A DNA stretch of 64,000 nucleotides, from positions 1 to 64,000 of the forward strand of contig CAJTKM010000010.1 of NCBI GenBank assembly GCA_910576545.1, in the 5' to 3' direction. The position numbers and the translations under genes were made by a program. The stretch's first letter is position 1. Each line of letters opens with the position of its first letter. This DNA comes from Lachnospiraceae bacterium (GTDB lineage: Bacteria > Bacillota > Clostridia > Lachnospirales > Anaerotignaceae). Below the pieces are notes generated by a model that was given only the letters and a program-made list of their open reading frames with translations, was not told where the DNA came from and made no database searches. Positions 27,116-35,199 of this stretch are shown here, in pieces.

Positions 27116-27934
27116 GTGGCATGGCTCTGCCGTATTCTCGAAATCTCCCGAAGCGGCTATTATGCATGGCTTAACCGCGGCGTCAGCCGCCGCAAACAGC
27201 GCAATCAGGAACTGGCGAGGGAACTTGTACGCCTGCATGAAAAGTATCCCGCAATGGGGCTGGACAGCCTTTATCATCTGCTAAAACCAGCATTCCACTG
27301 CTCACGCAAGCGCGTCCACAGGCTGATGAAAGAGCTGGGTATCCATTCCCTGCGTAAAAAAGCCTACAAAGCCACGACGAATTCCAGGCACGGCTGTCCC
27401 ATTGCCCCAAACCTGCTCCAGCGGCAGTTCTCTTTTCCCATGCCAAACCAGGCGTGGTGCGGGGATATCACTTATATCCCAACAGCAGAAGGCTGGCTGT
27501 ATCTGGCGGTTGTGAAGGATCTATGCACAAAAAAAGTAGCTGGCTATGCATTTTCCGACCACATCAATACCCAGCTGGTAATTGACGCATTGGATATGGC
27601 CGTGCATCGGGAACGCCCGGGGAAAGGGCTTATTTTCCATAGCGACAGGGGCGTCCAGTATGCTTCTTCCGATTACCGGAAGCATCTGAAAAAGCTGCAT
27701 ATGCTCCAGAGCATGTCCCGGAAGGGCGATCCTTATGATAATGCAGCTGCCGAAAGCTTTTTCAGCTGCTTGAAATGTGAACGGGTTCACCTGCGGCATT
27801 ATGCTACCCGCAAGGAGGCGCAGGCGGATATTTTCCTGTATATCGAAGCGTACTATAATTCCCTGCGGCCGCATTCCACCATTGGCTGGCTATCCCCATG
27901 CACTTATGAGCGGAAATTTGTTTCAGCCGCATGA
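27116..27934 (+). CDS. IS3-family transposase OrfB (copy 2)
   Basis: 272 residues with the DDE residues preserved in WCGDITYIPT, FHSDRGVQYAS and NAAAESFFSCL. The amino acid sequence matches copy 1, and the GTG start is formal because production probably depends on frameshifting from orfA. Confidence 0.92.
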   Translation: MAWLCRILEISRSGYYAWLNRGVSRRKQRNQELARELVRLHEKYPAMGLDSLYHLLKPAFHCSRKRVHRLMKELGIHSLRKKAYKATTNSRHGCPIAPNLLQRQFSFPMPNQAWCGDITYIPTAEGWLYLAVVKDLCTKKVAGYAFSDHINTQLVIDALDMAVHRERPGKGLIFHSDRGVQYASSDYRKHLKKLHMLQSMSRKGDPYDNAAAESFFSCLKCERVHLRHYATRKEAQADIFLYIEAYYNSLRPHSTIGWLSPCTYERKFVSAA

Positions 27935-28010
27935 AGCTGCTGTTTTTGTAGGCAGGTTTTTATTCGATTTTTTGTGGAGTATTTCTGTCCACTTTTTGGG
28001 GAAGGGCTCA

Positions 28011-28152
28011 CTTTTTGTACCCTGTATAAAATCACACGGGCATATAAATCCATTTCTTCTTCTGGCAATGTAACGATCTGGTTTGATTCTTCAATTTGCC
28101 GAAGCATATACGCTTCGTTTTTTTCTGCTTTTTCATTTTGATTCTTCTTCAT
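28011..28152 (-). pseudogene. 5' part of the gene split by IS copy 2
   Basis: ATG 28152 opens a frame with KKNQNEKAEKNEAYMLRQIE and LPEEEMDLYARVILYRVQK; after 47 codons it enters the insertion sequence. Together with 26153-26688 it rebuilds a 224-residue protein without frameshift. Its promoter faces a divergent Xre gene across a palindrome at 28175-28190. Confidence 0.8.
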
Positions 28153-28174
28153 TTTTGCTTCTCCTTTTTATTTA

Positions 28175-28190
28175 TAGTGATATATCACTA
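28175..28190. promoter_or_regulatory. 16-bp perfect palindrome, candidate Xre operator
   Basis: TAGTGATATATCACTA lies between the divergent Xre gene (28247, plus) and the split gene (28152, minus). A related half (GTATATCAT, then AAATCAC) follows at about 28208-28230. The placement suggests that the Xre protein binds here and controls both directions. Confidence 0.7.
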
Positions 28191-28246
28191 ATTTATAGCT
28201 ATAAAATAGTATATCATAATGACAAATCACTCTGGAGGATTTGCCT

Positions 28247-28489
28247 ATGAATACACGTGAGGCAGTTGCAGCCCGTATTCTTGAGTTATGCCATGCGCGT
28301 GAACTCACGCCAAATGGGTTAAGCAATCTTTCGGCTGTTCCACAGTCTACAATAAAAAGCATTTTGAATGGTGAAAGCCAGAATCCCGGCATCGTCACAA
28401 TAAAGAAACTTTGTGACGGGCTTGATATTACGTTAGCCGAATTTTTCTCCACTCCTGTTTTTGATTCTCTGGAGCAGGAAATTTACTGA
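28247..28489 (+). CDS. Xre-family regulator
   Basis: 80-residue Cro/C1 helix-turn-helix protein (ARILELCHARELTPNGLSNL, QSTIKSILNGESQNPG, VTIKKLCDGLDITLAEFF). ATG 28247 follows CTGGAGGA. It is divergent from the split gene and the relaxase operon side and sits next to a palindrome. A repressor of the adjoining operon is the likely role. Confidence 0.88.
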   Translation: MNTREAVAARILELCHARELTPNGLSNLSAVPQSTIKSILNGESQNPGIVTIKKLCDGLDITLAEFFSTPVFDSLEQEIY

Positions 28490-28594
28490 ATTGTCTTTTG
28501 GGAACCAAGTAGTCCTGTGGTTCTTTATAGTATACCACATTTTCTTATGCTGCGGCGTATTTTTAAGAACTCTCCGGATTCTTCTATCCATATA

Positions 28595-29032
28595 TTATTT
28601 TATCATATCCGCAGCCGAATCCATCGCCTGTTCCACAAACCAGAAATCAAAGTCATGTTCCGCGTATGCCGCCGCAATCTTTTCAATATACTCATCCTCC
28701 GGCAGTGCCGTTTCGTGGTTCCGTAGAACAAACGCAAAAGCCGCTATCCTGCTTTCCCCCGTATGAAAACTGAATAAAATCTTTTCATACAGTTCTTTCG
28801 GGTAAAAATCCGCGAGGTCTTTTTCATCCGCGCTGTCGATTTCCCAAAGGACAGCAGGGATGGAATCTTCTTCCGCCCCCGGCTCTATCGAAAACTCCGC
28901 GCCTGCAAAAAACCTCCGCAGCACCAGCCGCCAGCCCTTCACCTTGCATTTTATCGACAGCTTTGCAGACGGGCAAAGCGTCTGCATGAAGCTGCTGCAC
29001 ATATTTTCATCGTAGGTCAACATAAACGCCAT
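28595..29032 (-). CDS. Divergent gamma-glutamylcyclotransferase-fold protein, catalytic Glu lost
   Basis: 145 residues that align with the neighbour at 29064-29660 over the cyclotransferase fold: WRLVLRR, IPAVLWEIDSADEKDLADF, and RNHETALPEDEYIEKIAAAY correspond to YRLEFRG, VPVLLWEIQPEDEQKLDRY and ERDMPSERYLATVMEGY. The substrate loop YGSNLN is replaced by TYDENM, and the catalytic Glu (Glu76 in the neighbour) is Tyr at about position 77. It is therefore probably not an enzyme and may be a regulatory or binding partner. Confidence 0.65.
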   Translation of the reverse strand: MAFMLTYDENMCSSFMQTLCPSAKLSIKCKVKGWRLVLRRFFAGAEFSIEPGAEEDSIPAVLWEIDSADEKDLADFYPKELYEKILFSFHTGESRIAAFAFVLRNHETALPEDEYIEKIAAAYAEHDFDFWFVEQAMDSAADMIK

Positions 29033-29063
29033 TCTTCCACCTCATTTCCGCCGCCTTTTATTC

Positions 29064-29660
29064 TCACATTTTCATTTCCGGCTCTGCAGGGGATTCTTGT
29101 TCCACTTCAAACTCCGGTTCCGTTTCAAAATCTGGTTCCATTTCAAAATCTGATTCTGTTTCAAAATCTGGTTCCGTTTCAAAATCTGGTTCCGTTTCAA
29201 TCTCCGATAGTCCTTCCCGTTCCGCAATCGCCCATTCGCTCATCTCCAGTGCCATTTCAATCGGCGCAGGATCGAAGCCGGCTTCTTCATATCCTTCCAT
29301 GACTGTGGCAAGGTACCTTTCGCTTGGCATATCTCTTTCAAAGCCATCGTTCATGATATAAACCATTGCTTCTTGTTTCTGTCCCCCGATTTCCAGTTCG
29401 AGGTTTTCTTTCCTGTAGAATCGGGGCCAGCCCTCATAACGATCCAGCTTCTGTTCATCCTCCGGCTGTATCTCCCAGAGCAGGACGGGGACTTTGCACG
29501 CTTCGTCCGGCAGGATCGTTGCATAGGCATTATTCTCGCTGCCACGGAATTCCAAGCGGTAGCCATCCAGTTCTGATGTCTGCAGCTTTTCTGCCGTTGG
29601 GCACCGATAATTCATTTGTTCTGTGTTCAGGTTGCTCCCATAAGCGATGTAATATCTCAT
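29064..29660 (-). CDS. Gamma-glutamylcyclotransferase-like (AIG2/GGCT) enzyme
   Basis: 198 residues. The N-terminal domain has the substrate-binding loop YGSNLN (7-12) and the catalytic Glu76 in DRYEGWPRFYRK, the two hallmarks of the GGCT fold, whose members cleave gamma-glutamyl amide links and release 5-oxoproline. A Glu-rich tail (about 153-198) consists of six-residue repeats of the EPDFET type and ends EPEMKM. It overlaps the amidoligase gene by 4 bases, so the two enzymes are translationally coupled. Confidence 0.85.
   Translation of the reverse strand: MRYYIAYGSNLNTEQMNYRCPTAEKLQTSELDGYRLEFRGSENNAYATILPDEACKVPVLLWEIQPEDEQKLDRYEGWPRFYRKENLELEIGGQKQEAMVYIMNDGFERDMPSERYLATVMEGYEEAGFDPAPIEMALEMSEWAIAEREGLSEIETEPDFETEPDFETESDFEMEPDFETEPEFEVEQESPAEPEMKM
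29103..29205. repeat. 18-bp tandem repeats in the cyclotransferase gene
   Basis: About five copies of an 18-bp unit (AAATCTGGTTCCGTTTCA-like) encode the six-residue repeats in the acidic tail. Copies differ by single bases. Copy number could vary by slippage. Confidence 0.8.
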
Positions 29661-30700
29661 AATTCCATTCCTCCGTATCCATAATCATATCCTGTTGTTT
29701 CATTTTGTTCCTGTCGGGGCGTCTGCCCCGTTTCCTGTTCCGCCTGCACATTTTCCAATCTCGCGACACTCAGTGTCTGCATCCGTTCCTTCTGCCGCTC
29801 GGCCTGTTCCGGTTCTTTCCACGCAATATTCCCGTCCAGGTTTGCCAGCAGATGGTGCCTTGCTGTCTTAAATTCTTCACCAATCAGCCCCAGCCGCAGG
29901 AGCCATGTGCGGAAAGTGTATTTTTCATTTGCCGACTGCGTCCTTGTGAATCTCGCGCTTTTTTGCGTCAGAGCCTGATTGCAGATGGCGAGGCTCAGCT
30001 GTATGTAGGTTTTGATTTTTCCGGCATGGGTCGTGCCGTTAAACAAACGGAATTCAACTGTCCCTTTCTGGAAGACAGCATGAAGATTCAGACCTTTGTA
30101 GCGGCTGTGATGATAATGATACCCGCTGCCATCGTCCCCGTTGTACCAAAGCTGTTTTAATTCCTCCCGCGTTTTCGGTTTGTACTCGTTCAGGCGCTGC
30201 AGGAATCCTTCGTCCACTTTTTTGCAATAAGTATTTTCCCTGTCTATATTCACCTGAAGCGCTTTATATAAAATATCCTCCTTGCTCCGCATGATATTTG
30301 TCAGGTTCCGCAGGCTGTTGGCGTCAAAATGCATTGCGTCAACATGGACGTGGACGCCTGTCGACTCATTTGAAACAGCGCCTTTCCCACGGAGTTTCCG
30401 TACAATCTCCTGTATTGTTTCAATATCGGAATAGCTGCAGATCGGGCTGACCATCTCTACCTGATAGCTTCTGTCGTCTACATACTGAAGACTGCCATTG
30501 ATTTTCCGGCAGGATTCAATGCTTGAATCGCTGACAACCTGCCACACACGTCCCAATGGATCTCTTGCAATATATTTATCATAATTGCCGCCCACATGCT
30601 CCGGCACCGTACCGAAATGCTCTGCAATGACTCTTGCTGCTTTTTTCCTCGTCAGCCCTGTCATTTCAATTTCAATGCCAAAGTTATAGTCCTGTATCAC
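29657..30700 (-). CDS. Amidoligase family enzyme (glutamine-synthetase-like fold)
   Basis: 347 residues. The motifs of Amidoligase_2 (ATP-dependent carboxylate-amine ligases of the glutamine synthetase fold) are present: FGIEIEMTGL near the N-terminus for metal ligands, GVHVHVDAM at about 115-123, and GTVEFRLFNGTTHAGK in the second half. The reaction would be formation of an amide or isopeptide bond on an unknown substrate. The C-terminus is Gln/Glu-rich and ends YGGMEL. It overlaps the cyclotransferase gene by 4 bases, which suggests opposing or sequential action on the same gamma-glutamyl-type bond. Confidence 0.85.
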   Translation of the reverse strand: MIQDYNFGIEIEMTGLTRKKAARVIAEHFGTVPEHVGGNYDKYIARDPLGRVWQVVSDSSIESCRKINGSLQYVDDRSYQVEMVSPICSYSDIETIQEIVRKLRGKGAVSNESTGVHVHVDAMHFDANSLRNLTNIMRSKEDILYKALQVNIDRENTYCKKVDEGFLQRLNEYKPKTREELKQLWYNGDDGSGYHYHHSRYKGLNLHAVFQKGTVEFRLFNGTTHAGKIKTYIQLSLAICNQALTQKSARFTRTQSANEKYTFRTWLLRLGLIGEEFKTARHHLLANLDGNIAWKEPEQAERQKERMQTLSVARLENVQAEQETGQTPRQEQNETTGYDYGYGGMEL

Positions 30701-30745
30701 CGCACCGCCTCCAAAAAAACAGCCATGATCATTGTCATGGCCGTT

Positions 30746-31714
30746 CTACATCGTCATTTCATTTTCTGGCAATATTGGGGCATTATCTTCCTCGGAAGAT
30801 TCAGGGGATTCCATGTCCCTGCCGCCTATTTCTTCCGTATCCTCCTGATGATTTTCCTGTGCAGATTCTGGCACAGCTTCATCCTGCTGATTTTGCAGCA
30901 CAGGTTTTAACATAGTTTCTTCCTGCCGGTTTTCCAATGCAGGTTCCGGTTCCGCTTTCCGCAGCCACGCGCTGTTGCCGCTCAGGTTTTCTGTCAGCAT
31001 CTTCCTTGCGTGCTTGTATTCCTCCCCGACAAATCCGAGCCGCACCAGCCATGTCCGCAATTGGAACTTTTCATTCGGGGAGTCGTTTTCCTTGTTCCGT
31101 ATCGCCTTGCTTTTTGCAGCAAACCCGCAGATGCCCTGCGAAAGCTGGATATAGCCCTTCACATCATCCGGACAAAAACTGGCAGGGAACAGTGGCAATG
31201 AAACCCCGCCCGTTTCTTCCAACGCAGAACAGTTAGCAATACGGTCAAAATTTTTACCGATTGCTTTCTGTAGAAGCACGCCCTTGCTTTCATAAATTTT
31301 TGAAAGGTTCTCGATGAATTTGCTCTGGCTCTCCAGTCCTGTCATATCCAGCAGAACTGCCATATTTGTGCTTTCGTTCAGGGACGCGCCGCCCGTTTCC
31401 AGCCGTTCCAGCATTTCAGCAAGCGTATCAAACTCGTTTTCATATAAAAAAGGCGTGCAGGCTTTTACCTGATATAAGTGGTTCGCTCCAACCATCCTGC
31501 CGTTGCTCCATTTCTCCGCCCGTATGTCAGGGGAGGGAAGGGTGAACCATTCCCTCCCCCTCGTATCCGTTACAGTATACCGATCCCCGTCAAAGGAATA
31601 TTTCGGCGGGTTTTCAAACTGCTCCGCAAGCAGTTCTGCGGCACGTTTCCGGGTAATGCCCGTCAGTTCCAGTTCTATCCTGTATTTTTTCCATACCAAA
31701 TGTTTTACCTCCAT
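30746..31714 (-). CDS. Amidoligase paralogue with lost catalytic motifs
   Basis: 322 residues, clearly homologous to the next gene (RIELELTGITRKRAAELLAE; KFQLRTWLVRLGFVGEEYKH; LTENLSGNSAW) but without the catalytic sites: the HVH motif reads AVLLD and the EFRLF segment is deleted. A long acidic, Gln-rich tail of imperfect repeats (ENRQEET, QNQQDEA, ENHQEDT) ends LPENEMTM. Probably an inactive partner or regulator of the active amidoligase. Confidence 0.75.
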   Translation of the reverse strand: MEVKHLVWKKYRIELELTGITRKRAAELLAEQFENPPKYSFDGDRYTVTDTRGREWFTLPSPDIRAEKWSNGRMVGANHLYQVKACTPFLYENEFDTLAEMLERLETGGASLNESTNMAVLLDMTGLESQSKFIENLSKIYESKGVLLQKAIGKNFDRIANCSALEETGGVSLPLFPASFCPDDVKGYIQLSQGICGFAAKSKAIRNKENDSPNEKFQLRTWLVRLGFVGEEYKHARKMLTENLSGNSAWLRKAEPEPALENRQEETMLKPVLQNQQDEAVPESAQENHQEDTEEIGGRDMESPESSEEDNAPILPENEMTM

Positions 31715-31750
31715 TCTTCAACACAGCCCTGATTTTATCTGCAGACTGCA

Positions 31751-33034
31751 TCATATCTTCTGCCCTAACGCTTCTTTCTTTTCCAGCAGTTTCCGCAGCA
31801 GCTTTTTATCCGTCAGCGGCATTTCATTTTTCTGCCGTTCCATATCTTCTTCCAATATCCTGCTGATGTTTTTCAGCAGACGGAGGAAGGCTGTCTGCGC
31901 CGCAACCTTGCTGTCCTTCTGGATTTCCTGTTCTGACAGTTCCCTTGCACATTTCAGAACCATGTTTTTGATGTTCCGGAACTCCGGTTCATCGGCAAGG
32001 CTTTTCCCTGCACGCCTTGTATTTTGATAGGTGAATGAAATCTCGTCCTTCAGCCCCAGCCAGCTTTCATATAACGCCTTGACTTTTTCGTCCTTGCTGA
32101 GTTCTCGGACAATCTCATCCACCAGAACCTTGTTTTCCTTGTCCAGCCGCCCGTAAGCCTTTTTATGCTTGGCGGTTTTCAAATTTGCCGCCAGCTTCAA
32201 CAGCAGGGCTTCGGCTCTCGAATTAGAAGCATGGCTTTTTGCGACAGCTTTTTGCAGTTCTTCCTCGAAATATTTTTTTACCGCCTCCCTTTGTGCGTCC
32301 TTCTGGACATAGATGTGGTGCAGGTCATCATGGAATATTTCAGACGCGAAGGAACGCCGCAGGTTCTCAATGCCCTTCTTTGACAGATATCCCTGCTTCG
32401 TTTTTTTCGAGTAACAAAAAATATGGACATGAGGGTGATGGCCTTCATTATGGAACGCGCCATACCAGACGAAATCATCAACCGGGATTCCCATTTCTTT
32501 TGCCATCTTCGGCGCTTTTTCCCGCACCAGCTCCCGCCATGCCGCTGCATTGTCATAACCAAGGCGTTCTGCGTCCTCTCTGCGCAGGGAAATGACGTGC
32601 GTCCATATCCTGCCTTTGTGTCCCGCCGCCTCCCGCATGGTTTTCCGCAGGTCAATCGGTTCATCCGAGCCGTTCCACAGCGCATGATCCTGATCCCCGC
32701 GTTCTGCCCCTGAACGCTTCGCCAGATAGCCGACATAATTTTCAATCCCTTCCTGCGTTTCCAACTGCTGTTCCGCAATCTTCCTGATTAACTCAGAAGC
32801 GTTTTCACTTGTCGGATTTTCCTCATAATCTTGATACTCATACAGATTTTTCAGGCTGTGAGATTTCTGGAGTTCCTTCTCGATCCATTCCTTCTGCTTA
32901 ACCATTGCCTCTGCAGGTTCCGCCGCTGAAAACTTTTCAGCGTTCGGACGCGTTGCCATGTAGTTCAGCAGATTTTTGACCTGCCCCGGCTTTGCGCCGG
33001 TGATGTAGCGTGATGTAAAAATAATTTTTGGCAT
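31751..33034 (-). CDS. MobP-type relaxase (MobP3-like)
   Basis: 427-residue conjugative relaxase that nicks oriT and stays bound to the 5' end. The N-terminal SRYITGAKPGQVKNLLNYMA is typical of this family. The catalytic histidine cluster lies in GAFHNEGHHPHVHIFCYSK (His195-204). A helical, Lys/Glu-rich C-terminal half follows. A ribbon-helix-helix partner is encoded two genes upstream, and the gene-free region 34696-35199 beyond it may contain oriT. Confidence 0.9.
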   Translation of the reverse strand: MPKIIFTSRYITGAKPGQVKNLLNYMATRPNAEKFSAAEPAEAMVKQKEWIEKELQKSHSLKNLYEYQDYEENPTSENASELIRKIAEQQLETQEGIENYVGYLAKRSGAERGDQDHALWNGSDEPIDLRKTMREAAGHKGRIWTHVISLRREDAERLGYDNAAAWRELVREKAPKMAKEMGIPVDDFVWYGAFHNEGHHPHVHIFCYSKKTKQGYLSKKGIENLRRSFASEIFHDDLHHIYVQKDAQREAVKKYFEEELQKAVAKSHASNSRAEALLLKLAANLKTAKHKKAYGRLDKENKVLVDEIVRELSKDEKVKALYESWLGLKDEISFTYQNTRRAGKSLADEPEFRNIKNMVLKCARELSEQEIQKDSKVAAQTAFLRLLKNISRILEEDMERQKNEMPLTDKKLLRKLLEKKEALGQKI

Positions 33035-33046
33035 ACGGGTTCACCT

Positions 33047-34288
33047 TTACATCGTCAAAGAAAAACCTTCTCCATTTTCTTCCTCTCGGATTCCTTTCTC
33101 ATTAATTTTAGTTTCTTCAAATTCTTCCGGCGTTTTCTCCATTCGGAAGCCGGGAGCAGGATCTGCTACCCTCAAACGGATTCCGCCGTAATCGTAGCCG
33201 ACAGCATCGAAAATCCGTTTGGTGATTACCTTCAGCAGTGTTTCCGTATCAAATTTCGATTCCAAAAACATTCCCGGATAAAATTCCAGCGGGGAATCCA
33301 TTCCATTCCCGTCTGAACCAAAAAGCAGACGGTTCCTGCCGAACACTTTTCCCTGAATTTCCTTCAGTCTTTCAAGCATTTCCGGTTCCTCCGCACAATG
33401 CTGCAGGAGATGCACCGCCGCTTTTTTCCATGTAGGGGCAGCCGCCTCCGCACCATCCGGATAGAGGACGGCCACAGGTTTTTTCCCCTTAAAATATGCA
33501 GGCATGGCGGAGAGGGGAATCTCCCTCTCTAATCCACTTTTGGATTCCAGCAGTTCCCCGTTCTCCAGCCGCAAAAGGAAATTGTCTATTTCCCTGTCAA
33601 CTGTTTCATGCAGTTCTTCCCTGATTTTTTCCACATATGCAAATATATTTTTTTCTTCTTCCGCAAGTGCGGACATGTTTTTTTCTTCTTCCATAGGTGC
33701 AAATATATTTTTTTCTTCTTCCACAGGTTCTCTCATGGCGTTCTGCCCCTCCATGCCAATGCGCGTTTGGAATTCTTCTTCCGTTTCCATCATAAAACCC
33801 TCCGGCCAGAAGCAGACATACAGTGCGCCCCATTTTGTCTTGATGGCGTGCTGCTCAAAACTCTCGCCCCAGCCATCGCTGTACTGCCCGGAGAAGTAAT
33901 CCTTCAGCGTTTCTACCTCGCCTATCGTCAGATTTGCTCTGATGCTGCACTCCGTCACAGCGTAAGCTATATCATTAACAATTTCAATTTTCGGGAAGGC
34001 TGATTCCACTTTTTCAAATACTTCCGTCTGTGCCTGTCGGCTGTCCCACAAAAAGAATTCCATGAACCCGCTTTTTGCTTTTATCTCATTCCAATCCTGT
34101 TGGATCGCCCGGTTGATATCCTCAGCGAACTGCAGGATGTCCTCGCCAAGCAGATAATCAAAGTTTTCAGCTTCGCCTTCCTCACAGATATCAGCCGGGT
34201 CGTAATCAAAATAGGCCGCGTATTCCAGCCTGTCATTCCCTGTGTAGTCAATCACTGCCGCGACAGGGCTGTAAAATTTATAAATCAA
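33047..34288 (-). CDS. Unrecognised ICE protein with internal repeats
   Basis: 413 residues, no family recognised with confidence. An N-terminal domain (1-165) includes YKFYSPVAAVIDYTGNDRLE and GWGESFEQHAIKTKWGALYV. A linker holds three 10-residue repeats of the type EEEKNIFAPM. The C-terminal domain (about 230-385) includes KKPVAVLYPDGAEAAAPTWK and GKVFGRNRLLFGSDGNGMD. It ends ENGEGFSLTM. It lies between the relaxase and its likely accessory protein and overlaps the latter by 4 bases, so a role in DNA processing or early establishment is possible. Confidence 0.6.
   Translation of the reverse strand: MIYKFYSPVAAVIDYTGNDRLEYAAYFDYDPADICEEGEAENFDYLLGEDILQFAEDINRAIQQDWNEIKAKSGFMEFFLWDSRQAQTEVFEKVESAFPKIEIVNDIAYAVTECSIRANLTIGEVETLKDYFSGQYSDGWGESFEQHAIKTKWGALYVCFWPEGFMMETEEEFQTRIGMEGQNAMREPVEEEKNIFAPMEEEKNMSALAEEEKNIFAYVEKIREELHETVDREIDNFLLRLENGELLESKSGLEREIPLSAMPAYFKGKKPVAVLYPDGAEAAAPTWKKAAVHLLQHCAEEPEMLERLKEIQGKVFGRNRLLFGSDGNGMDSPLEFYPGMFLESKFDTETLLKVITKRIFDAVGYDYGGIRLRVADPAPGFRMEKTPEEFEETKINEKGIREEENGEGFSLTM
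33640..33735. repeat. 30-bp tandem repeats (three units)
   Basis: Three units encode EEEKNIFAPM, EEEKNMSALA and EEEKNIFAYV in the linker of the 413-residue protein. Unit number may vary between related elements. Confidence 0.8.
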
Positions 34289-34695
34289 TCTGTTTCACCC
34301 CTTTGGAATTTCACAGCGTCCTCCATGCGGAGTATGCCGTTCAGCTTTTTCACATCATTCACGCAGCGGATGTGGAGCCGCTGGATAGTTTCCTCGTCCA
34401 TCTCGTTGATGACCGCAAGCATCTGTTCCAGCTTCGCCATCTCTACTGCAATCTTGAACAGCAGGCGGGCGATTCGGTTTTCCGATGTTTTCACCGTTCC
34501 CGCAATGCTTTCTACCAGCGCGTCCGCTAAAAAATCCGTATGCGTTTGGGTGGAAAGGTACCCAGTATAAAACTCAATCGCCCGTTCTACGAAGTCATTG
34601 CGTATGCCGCAGCCGGAGATTTCCATACCCTCCTCGCATTTTTTCAGCATTTCATCGGTCAGCCGTATCGTGATTTTGTTCGCTTTGTTTTCCAT
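34285..34695 (-). CDS. Ribbon-helix-helix mobilisation accessory protein
   Basis: 136 residues. The N-terminus (KITIRLTDEMLKKCEEGMEI, then NDFVERAIEFY) is a ribbon-helix-helix DNA-binding domain. A helical region (SENRIARLLFKIAVEMAKLE) follows. Proteins like this (MobC or plasmid-mobilisation type) bind oriT beside the relaxase. The ATG follows a GGAGGC-type site; the stop overlaps the next gene (ATGA). Confidence 0.8.
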   Translation of the reverse strand: MENKANKITIRLTDEMLKKCEEGMEISGCGIRNDFVERAIEFYTGYLSTQTHTDFLADALVESIAGTVKTSENRIARLLFKIAVEMAKLEQMLAVINEMDEETIQRLHIRCVNDVKKLNGILRMEDAVKFQRGETD

Positions 34696-35199
34696 CTTTT
34701 GTGCCTCCTTCTTTTGCCAATATTCTCTCTAAAAAGCCCCTTGATGCCAGTTTTGAGGTCTGGCGGAAGGCTTTGAAAATCCTTTATTTCCTAAGCACGT
34801 TTTCGTTCCTGCCTTTAGAAAGATGCCCCGCCTGATGGCAGCCCTCCGTTTTTGATGCCAGCCTTGGAGCCGGAAAAATCCCCGCACTGCGGGGATTTGA
34901 GGGATTCGCGCGGCAGGTTTGATGGCGCGCTTTAACCTGCAAGCACTTTTGCAGTCCATTCTGTCCTTGTTTTCCTGTCGGGTTCCTGCATCCGCAGCAT
35001 GAAAAAAAGGGCTGCTTCAGCCCTTTTGAAACCATCTTTTCCACTGTTTGAAACCTCCTTTTTCAAATTCCCTTTTATTCGGCTCAAATTTCGCTTTTAG
35101 TGCTGCCCCCGTCATTTCCCCGACCGGCTTTCAAAGAGCCGACACAGGGGCGGACAGGGGCGACAAAGGGCGGTTGTGCCTGCCAGCCGCACTTCCGGT
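34696..35199. other. Candidate origin of transfer (gene-free region)
   Basis: About 500 bases without a convincing gene, upstream of the mobilisation genes. It holds repeated motifs TTGATGCCAG (34740), CTGATGGCAG (34834), TTGATGCCAG (34855) and TTGATGGCGC (34919), a hairpin AAATCCCCGCACTGCGGGGATTT (34875-34898) and a terminator-like AAGGGCTGCTTCAGCCCTT (around 35007-35026). Iterated sites plus hairpins beside an RHH protein and relaxase are what an oriT looks like. The nick site cannot be named. Confidence 0.5.

Larger units (their letters stand above)
26689..28010 (+). mobile_element. IS3-family insertion sequence, copy 2
   Basis: 1322 bp, the same length as copy 1 and differing from it by only a few scattered bases. 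Ends TGTCACCCTTCCC and GGGGAAGGGCTCA are imperfect inverted repeats. The target duplication is CTT (26686-26688 and 28011-28013). Near identity implies recent movement. The insertion lies inside a conjugation-region gene. Confidence 0.95.

Noticed and set aside
28595-29032. The divergent cyclotransferase-like gene as a pseudogene
   Set aside because: The frame is open with normal length and the fold-defining positions are kept; only catalytic residues are lost, which fits a pseudoenzyme better than decay.
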